Part shown: one piece after another, positions 43,599 to 52,200 of the stretch
Layout of the letters: each line of letters starts with the position of its first letter
How positions within the stretch are numbered: position 1 is the first letter of the stretch
Source of the DNA: Mesorhizobium sp. M4B.F.Ca.ET.203.01.1.1
GTDB taxonomy: Bacteria; Pseudomonadota; Alphaproteobacteria; Rhizobiales; Rhizobiaceae
Length of the DNA stretch: 64,000 bases
Reading direction: 5' to 3'
NCBI RefSeq assembly: GCF_004791025.1
Contig: NZ_SRUO01000004.1
Location: 372,001 to 436,000, forward strand
Program-made: the position numbers and the translations under genes
Notes under the pieces: model-generated
The model's database searches: none
What the model was told of the DNA's origin: nothing
The model's input: the letters and a program-made list of their open reading frames with translations, nothing else

Positions 43599-43991
43599 TC
43601 AGCCGAAGGCCTTGGGCAGGTCGTCGGTCGGCTTGGCGACGATCTGATGCGCATCGCGCCACAGAATCTCGCGCTGGCGCGCCGACGTTATCGACCGCAC
43701 TGGCAAGCCGCCCTCCTCGATCAGCCAGGCGCAATAACGCGCGCGGCTGATCGCCTCCCTGGCGTCCGGATGGAACCAGCAGACGCCCCAGATCGAATTC
43801 CGGCGCTTGAAATGCCGGCCAACCCTGCCAGGAATGGGCAAATGCCGATTGAACCAGCCGAACTGATCCTCCAGTTCGTCATGGATCCAGTCCGGGCAGC
43901 CGTTCCGGTACAGATACCAGGACGCATGGAAAAAGCCGGTCTCCACCCGGCTCTTCGGATGGATCAGCGGCGTTACAAACCGCAAATACAT
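43599..43991 (-). CDS. Conserved-type hypothetical protein
   Basis: A 130-residue protein on the strand opposite to the leucine genes, starting at ATG 43991 (MYLRFVTPLIHPKSRVETGFFHASWYL). It is soluble, Trp- and Arg-rich (WIHDELEDQFGWFNRHLPIPGRV, NSIWGVCWFHPDAREAISRARYCAWLIEEGG), without signal peptide or membrane segment. The regular composition and codon pattern suggest a real gene. I do not recognise the family. Its 3' end lies 17 bp from the ivd stop. Confidence 0.65.
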   Translation of the reverse strand: MYLRFVTPLIHPKSRVETGFFHASWYLYRNGCPDWIHDELEDQFGWFNRHLPIPGRVGRHFKRRNSIWGVCWFHPDAREAISRARYCAWLIEEGGLPVRSITSARQREILWRDAHQIVAKPTDDLPKAFG

Positions 43992-44069
43992 TGTGACACC
44001 CACAGCGCTTGCGGGCGCCGTGTTCCTCTTGCTCAAATTCGGGACGTGGAAAGCCGCCCTTCGGCGGCG

Positions 44070-44123
44070 TCAGGCCATGGCCGAAGGGAGACATCTGGTG
44101 AAACGCATATCCATGCCTTTCAT
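44070..44123 (-). CDS. Possible 17-residue leader peptide
   Basis: ATG 44123 behind AGGAGGCGACG, a near-perfect ribosome site, opens a 17-codon frame ([17 protein letters not shown]) ending TGA. It is followed at once by a GC-rich hairpin (GCCGCC-GAAG-GGCGGC-TTT). This leader-plus-hairpin arrangement upstream of the hypothetical gene resembles an attenuator, but coding is unproven. Confidence 0.3.
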   Translation of the reverse strand: MKGMDMRFTRCLPSAMA

Positions 44124-44236
44124 CGTCGCCTCCTGAGGGTGTCACTACAAAAAAGGATGCCATGCTTGGCGCGAGGCATCCGGGCGCGGGCTGTTACACT
44201 GGTTCCGTCGCGGCATCAAGAGGTGTGAGGAACAAC

Positions 44237-45844
44237 GTGGCCACATTGCAATCCCAGATCTCCCCCGTCTCCGACACCTTCCGCGCCAATGCCGAGCGCA
44301 TGCGGGCGCTGGTCGCCGACATTTCCGAGAAGGCTGCAAGCATCGAACGCGGCGGCTCGCACGAGGCGCGCGAGCGCCATCTCGGGCGCGGCAAGCTGTT
44401 GCCGCGCCAGCGCCTGGCGCAGTTGCTCGACATCGGCTCGCCCTTCCTCGAGATCGGCCAGTTCGCGGCATGGTCGATGTATGGCGAGGACATTCCGGCC
44501 GCCGGCCTCATCGCCGGCATCGGCCGCGTCGAGGGCACGGAGGTGATGGTCGTCGTCAACGACGCCACGGTGAAGGGTGGCACCTACTATCCGCTGACGG
44601 TGAAGAAGCACCTGCGCGCGCAGGAGATCGCGCTGCAGAACAACCTGCCTTGCGTTTATCTGGTCGATAGCGGCGGCGCCAATCTGCCCAACCAGGACGA
44701 GGTGTTTCCCGACCGCGAGCATTTCGGCCGCATCTTCTACAACCAGGCCAACATGTCGGCGGCGGGCATCCCGCAGATCGCCTGCGTCATGGGCTCCTGC
44801 ACTGCGGGCGGCGCCTATGTGCCGGCAATGTCGGACGAGACGATCATGGTGCGCAACCAGGCGACCATCTTCCTCGGCGGCCCGCCGCTGGTGAAGGCGG
44901 CGACAGGCGAGGATGTCAGCGCCGAGGAGCTCGGCGGCGCCGATGTCCACACAAGGCTTTCCGGCGTCGCCGACCACTACGCAATGGACGACGAACACGC
45001 GCTGGCCATTTGCCGGCGCATTGTGAAGAACCTCAATCGGAACAAGGCGGTAAGCCTGAACTTACAGAAACCGATTCCGCCGCTTCACGATCCGCATGAG
45101 CTCTACGGCATCGTGCCGACGGACCTGCGCCAGCCCTATGACGTGCGCGAGGTGATCGCGCGCACCGTCGACGGCTCGGAGTTCGACGAGTTCAAGCAGA
45201 ATTATGGCACCACCTTGGTTACCGGCTTTGCCCATCTGCACGGCATGCCGGTCGGTATCATCGCCAACAATGGCGTGTTGTTTTCGGAGAGCGCGCTGAA
45301 GGGCGCGCATTTCATCGAGCTCTGCTGCCAGCGCGGCATTCCGCTGGTCTTCCTGCAGAACATCACCGGCTTCATGGTCGGCAGGAAATACGAGGCCGGC
45401 GGCATCGCCAAGGACGGCGCCAAGCTGGTGATGGCGGTCGCCACCGCCAGGGTGCCGAAGGTGACGATGATCATCGGCGGTTCGTTCGGCGCCGGCAATT
45501 ACGGCATGTGCGGGCGGGCCTACTCGCCGCGTTTCCTGTGGATGTGGCCGAATGCGCGCATCTCGGTGATGGGCGGCGAGCAGGCGGCGACGGTGCTTGC
45601 CATGGTCAAGCGCGAGGGTATCGAGCGCAAGGGCGGCGAGTGGAGCGCCGAAGAGGAAGCGAAATTCAGGAAGCCCATCCTGATGAAATACGAGCATGAG
45701 GGTCATCCGCTCTATTCCTCGGCGAGGCTGTGGGACGACGGCATCATCGACCCGGCGAGGACGCGCGAGGTCCTGGCGCTCAGCCTGTCGGCCGCGCTCA
45801 ATGCCGACATCGAGGAGACGCGCTTCGGCGTGTTCAGGATGTGA
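44237..45844 (+). CDS. mccB: 3-methylcrotonyl-CoA carboxylase, beta (carboxyltransferase) subunit
   Basis: Transfers carboxylate from biotin to 3-methylcrotonyl-CoA in leucine breakdown. 535 residues from GTG 44237 behind GAGGAAC. Acyl-CoA and carboxybiotin-binding motifs: [74 protein letters not shown], and [38 protein letters not shown]. The C-terminal ISVMGGEQA segment and length favour MCC over propionyl-CoA carboxylase. The alpha subunit is encoded 1.1 kb downstream. Confidence 0.95.
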   Translation: MATLQSQISPVSDTFRANAERMRALVADISEKAASIERGGSHEARERHLGRGKLLPRQRLAQLLDIGSPFLEIGQFAAWSMYGEDIPAAGLIAGIGRVEGTEVMVVVNDATVKGGTYYPLTVKKHLRAQEIALQNNLPCVYLVDSGGANLPNQDEVFPDREHFGRIFYNQANMSAAGIPQIACVMGSCTAGGAYVPAMSDETIMVRNQATIFLGGPPLVKAATGEDVSAEELGGADVHTRLSGVADHYAMDDEHALAICRRIVKNLNRNKAVSLNLQKPIPPLHDPHELYGIVPTDLRQPYDVREVIARTVDGSEFDEFKQNYGTTLVTGFAHLHGMPVGIIANNGVLFSESALKGAHFIELCCQRGIPLVFLQNITGFMVGRKYEAGGIAKDGAKLVMAVATARVPKVTMIIGGSFGAGNYGMCGRAYSPRFLWMWPNARISVMGGEQAATVLAMVKREGIERKGGEWSAEEEAKFRKPILMKYEHEGHPLYSSARLWDDGIIDPARTREVLALSLSAALNADIEETRFGVFRM

Positions 45845-45845
45845 G

Positions 45846-46376
45846 ATGAGCGCTCCCGGCGACAGGCTCCGCATCCATACCGGCGACATCACCAGGCTCG
45901 CGGTCGACGCCATCGTCAACGCCGCCAATTCGTCGCTGCTCGGCGGCGGCGGGGTCGACGGCGCCATCCATCGCGCGGCGGGGCCTGAACTCCTGGCGGA
46001 GTGCCGCACGCTCAACGGCTGCAAGACCGGCGATGCAAAGCTGACCAAGGGCTACCGGCTGCCGGCGCGCTACGTCATTCACACCGTCGGGCCGGTCTGG
46101 CAGGGCGGTGGCAAGGGCGAGGCCGAACTGCTCGCCTCCTGCTACCGGCGCTCGCTGGAGATTGCCAGCGCCCATGATTGCGGCACGCTTGCCTTTCCGG
46201 CGATCTCAACCGGCATCTACGGCTATCCGAAGGACAAGGCGACGGGGATTGCTGTCGGCAGCGTGAGCGATTTCCTCAGCCGGAACGCGATACCGGAAGC
46301 CGTCATCTTCTGTTGCTTCGACGAGCAAACAGCGGAACTATACCGAGAGGCCGTTGCTGCGGTCGGTGGAGTCTGA
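45846..46376 (+). CDS. Macro domain protein (MacroD-type O-acetyl-ADP-ribose deacetylase)
   Basis: A 176-residue single macrodomain. Motifs: [53 protein letters not shown], and [19 protein letters not shown], the MacroD/YmdB set that binds ADP-ribose and hydrolyses O-acetyl-ADP-ribose or ADP-ribosyl-protein bonds. ATG 45846 is 1 bp after the mccB stop, so it is translated from the leucine operon. The link to leucine breakdown may be through acyl-ADP-ribose made by sirtuins (inference). Confidence 0.94.
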   Translation: MSAPGDRLRIHTGDITRLAVDAIVNAANSSLLGGGGVDGAIHRAAGPELLAECRTLNGCKTGDAKLTKGYRLPARYVIHTVGPVWQGGGKGEAELLASCYRRSLEIASAHDCGTLAFPAISTGIYGYPKDKATGIAVGSVSDFLSRNAIPEAVIFCCFDEQTAELYREAVAAVGGV

Positions 46377-46496
46377 ACTTCATGGACCAATCATATAATT
46401 TTCGAACTCAAATAGGATTTTTCGATACCGGGCTGGTCGCCCCGGAGAATACACGCTACTGCTCACCGCGCAATTTGCAGTGGGCATGGGGTGAAA

Positions 46497-46874
46497 ATGA
46501 AACTGAACTATTTTCGGCGTATAGCTTCTTCGATACTTGCGGGATTGCTTATATTCGCCTTGCCCGGCGCGGGCGCGGCGGAGTCGCTTGCCGGCAAGGT
46601 GGGCGACAAGCGGTTCTCTCCGTATTTACCTGGGAATCCGAAGGACGAGTGCACCAAAACCTACCACGACTATGTGGCGGCCGGCGGCCATTCGGCCTAT
46701 GCAACGACCTTCTATTCGCGCGTCGTCGACCTCTACATCATCTGCGGCTCGGGGCTGAACGCGCCGTCGCAAAAGGCCGCGGAAGAGCGGGCGCTACGAT
46801 CCTGCCAGGCGGGCCTGAAGAGGTGGAAAGTCAGGACCGCGAGCGGCGGCTGCGAAATCGCGGCGTCGAAATAG
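46497..46874 (+). CDS. Small exported hypothetical protein
   Basis: About 125 residues with a signal peptide (RRIASSILAGLLIFALPGAGAAES). The mature part contains three Cys (DECTKTYHDYVAAGG, IICGSGLN, RSCQAGLKRW, GGCEIA in all four places), suggesting two disulfides in the periplasm. Starts at ATG 46497 or GTG 46491. The family was not recognised. It lies between the macrodomain gene and mccA on the same strand. Confidence 0.75.
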   Translation: MKLNYFRRIASSILAGLLIFALPGAGAAESLAGKVGDKRFSPYLPGNPKDECTKTYHDYVAAGGHSAYATTFYSRVVDLYIICGSGLNAPSQKAAEERALRSCQAGLKRWKVRTASGGCEIAASK

Positions 46875-46923
46875 GCCGAAGCTCGCCCGACTGGCGCCGA
46901 CCGAGGCAAAACCGGGAGGCTCC

Positions 46924-48885
46924 ATGTTCGGCAAGATCCTGATCGCCAATCGCGGCGAGATCGCCTGCCGCGTCATCCGCACGGCACGAAGGTTGGGCGT
47001 GCGCACCGTCGCTGTCTATTCCGATGCGGATGCGAGGGCCTGGCATGTCGAGATGGCGGACGAGGCAGTCCACATCGGCCCCTCGCCTGTCGGAGAAAGC
47101 TATTTGCGCGGCGACAGAATAGTCGCGGCGGCGCTTGCCACCGGCGCGGAGGCGATCCATCCGGGCTACGGCTTCCTGTCGGAGAACCCGGATTTCGTCG
47201 ACCAGGTGACGGCGGCAGGGCTGGTCTTCATCGGCCCGTCGGCGGCCTCGATCCGCGCCATGGGATTGAAGGACGCGGCCAAGCGCCTGATGGAGACGGC
47301 GGGCGTTCCTGTGGTGCCCGGCTATCACGGCGAGGCGCAGGAGATCGTGCTCCTCGCCTCCAAGGCGCGCGAGATCGGCTATCCGGTGCTGATCAAGGCG
47401 CGCGCCGGCGGCGGCGGCAAGGGCATGCGGCGCGTCGACCACCCGGACGATTTCTCCGAGGCGCTGTCCGGCGCCCGGCGCGAGGCCAAAGCGGCCTTCG
47501 GCGACGATCGCGTGCTGGTGGAAAAATATGTCGACAAGCCGCGCCATATCGAAGTGCAGGTGTTCGGCGACAATTTCGGCAATGCCGTGCATCTTTTCGA
47601 GCGCGACTGCTCGGCGCAGCGCCGCCACCAGAAGGTGATCGAGGAAGCGCCCGCTCCCGGCATGACGCCGGCGCTGCGCAAGGCGATGACCGAGGCCGCG
47701 GTGAAGGCTGCCAAGGCCATCAGCTATTCAGGCGCCGGCACGATCGAGTTCATCGTCGACGCCTCGCAGGGGCTGAAGGCCGACCGCTTCTGGTTCATGG
47801 AGATGAACACCCGCCTGCAGGTCGAGCACCCCGTCACCGAAATGGTCACCGGCATCGATCTGGTCGAATGGCAGCTACGGGTCGCGTCCGGCGAGAAGCT
47901 GCCGAGCGCGCAAGCCGAGATCCAGCTTGCCGGCCACGCCTTCGAGGCGCGTATCTATGCCGAGGACGCCACCAGGGGATTCCTGCCGGCGACGGGCACG
48001 CTGCATCATCTGAAATTCCCGGATGCGGCGCCGGCGCATGCCGCCATGCGCATCGAGACGGGCGTGCGCGCCGGCGATGCGATCTCGCCCTTCTACGATC
48101 CGATGATCGCCAAGCTGGTGGTGCACGGCAAGGACCGGGCCGCCGCGCTTGCGGCGCTGCGCAAGGCGCTGGCTGAGACGGAAGTGGCCGGCTCGACGGT
48201 CAACACCGCCTTTCTCGCCGCGCTCGCCGCCGATGCCGATTTCGCGGCCGGCGACGTCGACACCGGGCTGATCGGCCGGCATCAGGACGAACTGGTGGCG
48301 ATCGCCCCGCCGAATGGCGAGATCATTGCCGCCGCGGCGCTCGCGGCATCGGGCGCCGGCGCGCAAGAGCCGACCAGCGACCCCTGGTCGGCGCTTGCCG
48401 GCTATGCGCATTTCCACACGGTGGAGCGACGCACCAGGCTGCGCTACGGCGAAGAAGCCATACTGGCGCGCATCTCGATGCGGCCGGACGGCCGCTTCCA
48501 GGTGGCGCTGGAAGCGCCGTACGAAGAGGTCAATTCCCACGACCTCAGGACCACGCCTCGCCTCGCCCGCTGGCCGGGCCACGTCACCGTGTTCGAAGGT
48601 GCGGCCGGCTACAATTTCGCGGTTCCCGACCCGCTGGCGAAGGCCGACGAAGCCGCCGCGGCATCCGGGAGCCTGCGCGCGCCGATGCCCGGCCTGGTCA
48701 AGCTGGTGCGCGCGGGGTCGGGCGATGCCGTCGTCAAGGGCCAGCCGCTGCTGATCCTCGAGGCGATGAAGATGGAGCATACGATCGCCGCCCCGCATGA
48801 CGGGGTGGTCGCCGAAATCGTGGCAGAAGGCGCGCAGGTCAGCGACGGCACCGTGCTGGTGCGCTTCGAGGAACCGCAGACCTGA
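46924..48885 (+). CDS. mccA: 3-methylcrotonyl-CoA carboxylase, alpha (biotin carboxylase/BCCP) subunit
   Basis: Carboxylates its own biotin using ATP and bicarbonate. 653 residues: biotin carboxylase N-domain (MFGKILIANRGEIACRVIRTARRLGVRTVAVYSD), ATP-grasp with KARAGGGGKGMRRV and FMEMNTRLQVEHPVTEMVTG, the C-terminal carboxylase domain, and a biotinyl domain with the attachment Lys616 in LEAMKMEHTIAAPHDG. It partners the mccB product. Followed by a bidirectional terminator. Methylglutaconyl-CoA hydratase and HMG-CoA lyase genes are not in the window. Confidence 0.95.
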   Translation: MFGKILIANRGEIACRVIRTARRLGVRTVAVYSDADARAWHVEMADEAVHIGPSPVGESYLRGDRIVAAALATGAEAIHPGYGFLSENPDFVDQVTAAGLVFIGPSAASIRAMGLKDAAKRLMETAGVPVVPGYHGEAQEIVLLASKAREIGYPVLIKARAGGGGKGMRRVDHPDDFSEALSGARREAKAAFGDDRVLVEKYVDKPRHIEVQVFGDNFGNAVHLFERDCSAQRRHQKVIEEAPAPGMTPALRKAMTEAAVKAAKAISYSGAGTIEFIVDASQGLKADRFWFMEMNTRLQVEHPVTEMVTGIDLVEWQLRVASGEKLPSAQAEIQLAGHAFEARIYAEDATRGFLPATGTLHHLKFPDAAPAHAAMRIETGVRAGDAISPFYDPMIAKLVVHGKDRAAALAALRKALAETEVAGSTVNTAFLAALAADADFAAGDVDTGLIGRHQDELVAIAPPNGEIIAAAALAASGAGAQEPTSDPWSALAGYAHFHTVERRTRLRYGEEAILARISMRPDGRFQVALEAPYEEVNSHDLRTTPRLARWPGHVTVFEGAAGYNFAVPDPLAKADEAAAASGSLRAPMPGLVKLVRAGSGDAVVKGQPLLILEAMKMEHTIAAPHDGVVAEIVAEGAQVSDGTVLVRFEEPQT

Positions 48886-48898
48886 CTGTCCAAAATGA

Positions 48899-48925
48899 AA
48901 ATGGCCGGAGCAGATCCGGCCATTT
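48899..48925. terminator. Bidirectional terminator between mccA and the binding-protein gene
   Basis: Perfect 11-bp stem AAATGGCCGGA / TCCGGCCATTT with GCAGA loop; A/T-rich on both flanks, between convergent stops at 48885 and 48947. Confidence 0.88.
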
Positions 48926-48946
48926 CCGACTGTCAGGCAGCGACGA

Positions 48947-50068
48947 TCAAGGCTGGATCGGCGCGTATTTGCCGTCGTGCCACTGGTTGATGTCGTAGCT
49001 GGCGTTCTTCAGGTCGCCCTTCTCGTCGAAGACGACGTCGCCGACCACGGTGCTGATCGGCTGGCCGTTCTTCAGCGCTTCGGCGACCTTGGCCGGATCG
49101 TCGCTGCCGGCGCGCTTGATGCCCTCGGCGAAGGCCTGGACCACGGCGTAGGAGAACAGCGTGAAGCCTTCCGGCACGAAGCCGCCGGCTTTGATCTTGG
49201 CGATGGCGTCCTTGGCTTCGGGCTTGGCCTGCGGATCCGAGGGGAAGACGAACATCGTGCCTTCGCCGGCCGGCCCGGCGACCTGCCAGAATTCCGGAGT
49301 GGCGATCGAGTCCGGCATGATCAGCTGGAACTTGACGTTCTGCTCGGCCGCCTGGCGCAGGATGAGACCGCCCTCGGGGTGATAGCCGCCGAAATAGACG
49401 ACGTCGGCCTTGAGCTCCTTCAACTTGGTGACGAGGGCCGAATAGTCCTTCTCGCCGGCATTGATGCCTTCGTAATCCACTTCCTTGAGGCCGCCGGCAT
49501 TCATCGTCGCCTTGACGGCATCGGCCACGCCCTGGCCGTAGGCGCTCTTGTCATGCAGGATGACGACATTCTTGCCGGCATATTTCTTGGCGATCCACGG
49601 ACCGATGAAGGCGCCCTGCGCATCGTCGCGCGTATAGAGGCGCATGATCGTCGGCCAGCCGGCCTTGGCCGCGGCATCGGTCAGCTCCGGATTGGAGGAG
49701 GCCGGGCTCATCATCAGCGTGCCGGCCTCGGCATAGACGGCGGATGCCGGAATGCTGGAGCCCGAGCAGGCATGGCCATCGACGAATTTGGTGCCGTCGG
49801 CGACGATGCGGTTGGCGACGGAAACCGCCTGCTTCGGATCGCACTGGTCGTCCTGGACGTCGAGCTTGATCTGGTTGCCGTTGACACCGCCAGCGGCGTT
49901 GATGGCGTCGGCGGCGGCCTGCGCGCCCTGCTTGAACTGGTCGCCGATGGTGGCGAGCTGTCCGGTCATCGGACCGACCACCGAGATGGTGATGTCATCG
50001 GCAAATGCCAGCGGCGCGCTCATCATCAGGCCCAATGCGGCTGCGCTCAAAATACCTAATTTTTTCAT
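48947..50068 (-). CDS. Branched-chain amino acid ABC transporter, periplasmic binding protein
   Basis: A 373-residue LivJ/LivK-type receptor. Start at ATG 50068 behind GGAGGAG; signal peptide MKKLGILSAAALGLMMSAPLAFA. The mature protein has the family opening DDITISVVGPMTGQLATIGDQFKQGAQAAADAINAAGGVNG, and VDGHACSGSSIPASAVYAEAGTLMMSPASSNPEL around the ligand site. The permease and ATPase genes are not adjacent. Its place next to leucine catabolic genes suggests leucine, isoleucine or valine uptake. Confidence 0.93.
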   Translation of the reverse strand: MKKLGILSAAALGLMMSAPLAFADDITISVVGPMTGQLATIGDQFKQGAQAAADAINAAGGVNGNQIKLDVQDDQCDPKQAVSVANRIVADGTKFVDGHACSGSSIPASAVYAEAGTLMMSPASSNPELTDAAAKAGWPTIMRLYTRDDAQGAFIGPWIAKKYAGKNVVILHDKSAYGQGVADAVKATMNAGGLKEVDYEGINAGEKDYSALVTKLKELKADVVYFGGYHPEGGLILRQAAEQNVKFQLIMPDSIATPEFWQVAGPAGEGTMFVFPSDPQAKPEAKDAIAKIKAGGFVPEGFTLFSYAVVQAFAEGIKRAGSDDPAKVAEALKNGQPISTVVGDVVFDEKGDLKNASYDINQWHDGKYAPIQP

Positions 50069-50215
50069 GGTGATATAACTCCTCCACTCGCGCGCGGCCG
50101 CTCCGGCCGCGCTTCTTTTAGAGAGGCCGGACCATTTCATCCTTCGCCTGGCATGTCTTGGCGCATCGCCGGCACTCGATTGGGCCTGTATTGTATCGCG
50201 GACCGCGTGAAAGCC

Positions 50216-50256
50216 AAAAGCCGCGCCGGCCTTGTTCCGGCCGGTCGCGGCTTTTT
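50216..50256. terminator. GC-rich hairpin with T-tract downstream of the Sel1-like gene
   Basis: Outer stem AAAAGCCGCG / CGCGGCTTTT, inner stem CCGGCC / GGCCGG with a T bulge, loop TTGTTCC, and TTTTT on the plus side. It could terminate transcription from either side. Confidence 0.7.
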
Positions 50257-50323
50257 GCCAAACGAGCTTTCCCGAACGCCCCCGCGCCCGAAACCCCACT
50301 CGCTTCCCTGTCTTTCTTTTCGT

Positions 50324-50407
50324 CCGGCCGTCTTGCGCGGCCTTGTCCCTGATGCCGGCCGTCTTGCGCGGCCTTGTCCCTGTGCCGGCCGTCTTGCGCG
50401 GCCTGAG
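50324..50407. repeat. Tandem 30/31-bp minisatellite, about 2.7 copies
   Basis: Units beginning CCGGCCGTCTTGCGCGGCC at 50324, 50355 and 50385; the first two continue TTGTCCCTG(AT)G and the third breaks off after GCCTGAG. It lies between the hairpin at 50216 and the 3' end of the Sel1-like gene, outside any credible coding frame. Confidence 0.85.
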
Positions 50408-50435
50408 CCCGAAGCGTTTCCGCCCTTGTTGTCTG

Positions 50436-50702
50436 TCAGTGCATCGTCATCCATTCGCGAGCTTCGCGCAGCGCCCTAGCGATCTCGGCCTTGGACATCG
50501 CCGCCGACAGTTCCGAGCGCAATTCGGCGGCGCGCACCGAACCCTTGATGGCGGCGATGTTGAACCATTTGTGGGCGGCGACGACGTCGGTCTCGCAATC
50601 GCGGCCGGTCGCATACATCATGCCCAATTCGAAAAGAATGTCGGCCTGGGCAGTTGCCCCCATGGCGCCGAAGCCGGCTTCAAGCATTTCAAAACGTGCC
50701 AT
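50436..50702 (-). CDS. Small Sel1-repeat protein
   Basis: An 88-residue protein with about one Sel1/TPR-like unit (ADILFELGMMYATGRDCETDVVAAHKWFNIAAIKGSVRAAELRSELSAAM: the LGxMYxxGxGxxxDxxxAxxWFxxAA pattern). No signal peptide. Such short SEL1-like proteins are frequent in Rhizobiales, and the role is unknown. Start ATG 50702 with no strong ribosome site visible. Confidence 0.8.
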   Translation of the reverse strand: MARFEMLEAGFGAMGATAQADILFELGMMYATGRDCETDVVAAHKWFNIAAIKGSVRAAELRSELSAAMSKAEIARALREAREWMTMH

Positions 50703-51136
50703 TTCAATCCCCTGTCTGGCTCCCGAGAGCTGCCTCCTTCTGTCCCTTGGTATCCCTCGGGGGGCTGCTCTTTCGATGCTTTCGAGGATGAAGCCGAGCC
50801 TTGAATCCGTCGTTAAATGGCGTGCTTAATTTGAAGAAAACAAAGCTAAAACAAGAGGTAAACACTGAAATTCGTTAAGCATACAAAGCCCGCAAATCAG
50901 CCTGTTTGCGGCAAATTTGACGAAAACTTCAAACGGTCCGGTCAAGACTCCGCTAACCACGGGAACCAATGGCGATGAAGCTATCCGTGCATTTCGCGTT
51001 GAAAGGTGGCGGCAAAATCCTGCAACCTTCCCCGGCGGCACCGCTTTTGTTTTGCCGGAAGCTGAACTAGCTTACGTTTGCGTAAGGGTTAGGAAGGCGG
51101 GACGGCGCCCCACCGGAACCTATAGGGAGGACAGAG
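50703..51136. other. 434-bp intergenic region, AT-rich, with one palindrome
   Basis: More AT-rich than its surroundings around 50820-50930. It should hold promoters for the Sel1-like gene (leftward) and the DUF2147 gene (rightward). The only structured element seen is the inverted repeat at 51071-51086. No gene recognised. Confidence 0.5.
51071..51086. promoter_or_regulatory. Inverted repeat CTTACG-TTTG-CGTAAG
   Basis: Perfect 6-bp arms, about 50 bp upstream of the DUF2147-type gene. TTACG/CGTAA dyads are common MerR-type operators, lying between promoter elements. No MerR gene is in the window. Confidence 0.45.
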
Positions 51137-51478
51137 ATGTTTCGAAAAGTAAGCCTGGCCGTGGCGGCCACCTTGATCATGGCCAGCGCGGCCTTTGCCG
51201 ATCCGATCGAGGGCAATTGGAAAACGCAGTCCGGCGAGACGGCGGCGATCGGCGGCGGCGGCGCCTTTGCCATCACGCTGAAGACCGGCAAGTTTGCCGG
51301 CAAGACGATCGGCTCGCTCAAGGCGGCCGGCGACAACAAATATGCCGGCAGCATAACCGACCCGGAGACGGACAAGACCTATGCCGGCAAGGCGACGCTT
51401 TCGGGCACCTCGCTCAAGATGAGCGGCTGCGTGTTCGGCGGCCTGATCTGCAAGAGCCAGACCTGGCACAAGCTCTGA
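51137..51478 (+). CDS. Small exported DUF2147-like protein
   Basis: A 113-residue protein with signal peptide MFRKVSLAVAATLIMASAAFA. The mature part starts DPIEGNWKTQSGETAAI and ends GCVFGGLICKSQTWHKL, the DUF2147 pattern, here shorter than usual. It would be a periplasmic beta-rich protein, possibly lipid-binding. Ribosome site GGGAGGA. Followed by an intrinsic terminator. Confidence 0.87.
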   Translation: MFRKVSLAVAATLIMASAAFADPIEGNWKTQSGETAAIGGGGAFAITLKTGKFAGKTIGSLKAAGDNKYAGSITDPETDKTYAGKATLSGTSLKMSGCVFGGLICKSQTWHKL

Positions 51479-51505
51479 TCTGCGCCTCGCCGCAATCACC
51501 TGACG

Positions 51506-51530
51506 ACGGGGCCCTCGTGGCCCCGTTTTC
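51506..51530 (+). terminator. Intrinsic terminator after the DUF2147-like gene
   Basis: ACGGGGCC - CTCGT - GGCCCCGT followed by TTTCATTTT. Confidence 0.88.
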
Positions 51531-51660
51531 ATTTTCTACCCGGCCGATGCGCCGCCTCAAAACCCGTCAACGAACTTGAACCGCAGATGAATGCCGGCAT
51601 CAGAGCCGGTTCAGCGGCGCTCGGGCATTCTCCTTGGCATTGAAGGAGAGGACCAACGCA

Positions 51661-51813
51661 ATGCTCGCCCGCCGCTTCACCATCGTCTGCCTGCTGATGA
51701 GCCTGTTTGGCATGCTTTTCGCCGTCCTGGTGGCCGAGACAGGCCGCCCGGCCCGGGCCTGGGACGCTGCCAATTCCTGCCGGCCGAACTGCATGAACCA
51801 TTTCAACCGCTGA
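51661..51813 (+). CDS. 50-residue exported or membrane micro-protein
   Basis: ATG 51661 lies 7 bp after AAGGAGAGGA, a very strong ribosome site. The product (starting MLARRFTIVCLLMSLFGMLF and ending SCRPNCMNHFNR) is a single hydrophobic segment, a possible signal cut after PARA, and a short tail with CRPNC. It is followed 32 bp later by a second micro-gene of the same design. Function unknown. Confidence 0.6.
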   Translation: MLARRFTIVCLLMSLFGMLFAVLVAETGRPARAWDAANSCRPNCMNHFNR

Positions 51814-51845
51814 ACCGACAAACCCTCAAAAGAGAAGCTACGATC

Positions 51846-52043
51846 ATGGACCGCATCATCACCACCAGCGCCCTGAAGGCCCTTCGGCTCCTGCCGCGGG
51901 CGGCGCTCATCCTGGTGCTGCTCGCCGCCCCGGTGCTGGCGGTGCCGATGATGCGCGCCGATACAAGCGCGACGATCGAAGCGCCGTCGCCGAAGAAGTC
52001 CGGTGTCGGCTTTGTCCTGCTGGTCGCCCTGCAGCGCGGGTGA
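51846..52043 (+). CDS. 65-residue exported micro-protein
   Basis: Starts at ATG 51846 (MDRIITTSALKALRLLPRAALILVLLAAPVLA) with a basic N-terminus and one hydrophobic helix resembling a signal peptide. The mature part is Ser/Pro/Lys-rich, then hydrophobic again (SGVGFVLLVALQRG). Ribosome site AAAAGAGAAG. Probably co-transcribed with the preceding 50-residue gene. Not recognised. Confidence 0.55.
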   Translation: MDRIITTSALKALRLLPRAALILVLLAAPVLAVPMMRADTSATIEAPSPKKSGVGFVLLVALQRG

Positions 52044-52200
52044 GGTGCGTCGATATTCAGGGGATGCCGGCCTGCAACTCGGCGCGGCCTGACCTGAATC
52101 TCAACACACCTTGAACCTTGGACGAACAAAATCGGCGCTCACGCTGTGTTCCGGCTTGGCTCCCCCTCCCAACCGCTCTTCCAAGTCTCTATATTGAGCC

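Noticed and set aside
42310..43734. 474-codon minus-strand frame antisense to ivd
   Set aside because: Shadow of isovaleryl-CoA dehydrogenase.
50324..50407. CRISPR array
   Set aside because: Repeats are head-to-tail without unique spacers and no cas genes are present.
50917..51579. 220-codon frame across the DUF2147 gene
   Set aside because: Overlaps a gene with a clear signal peptide and ribosome site in another frame and runs through the terminator.
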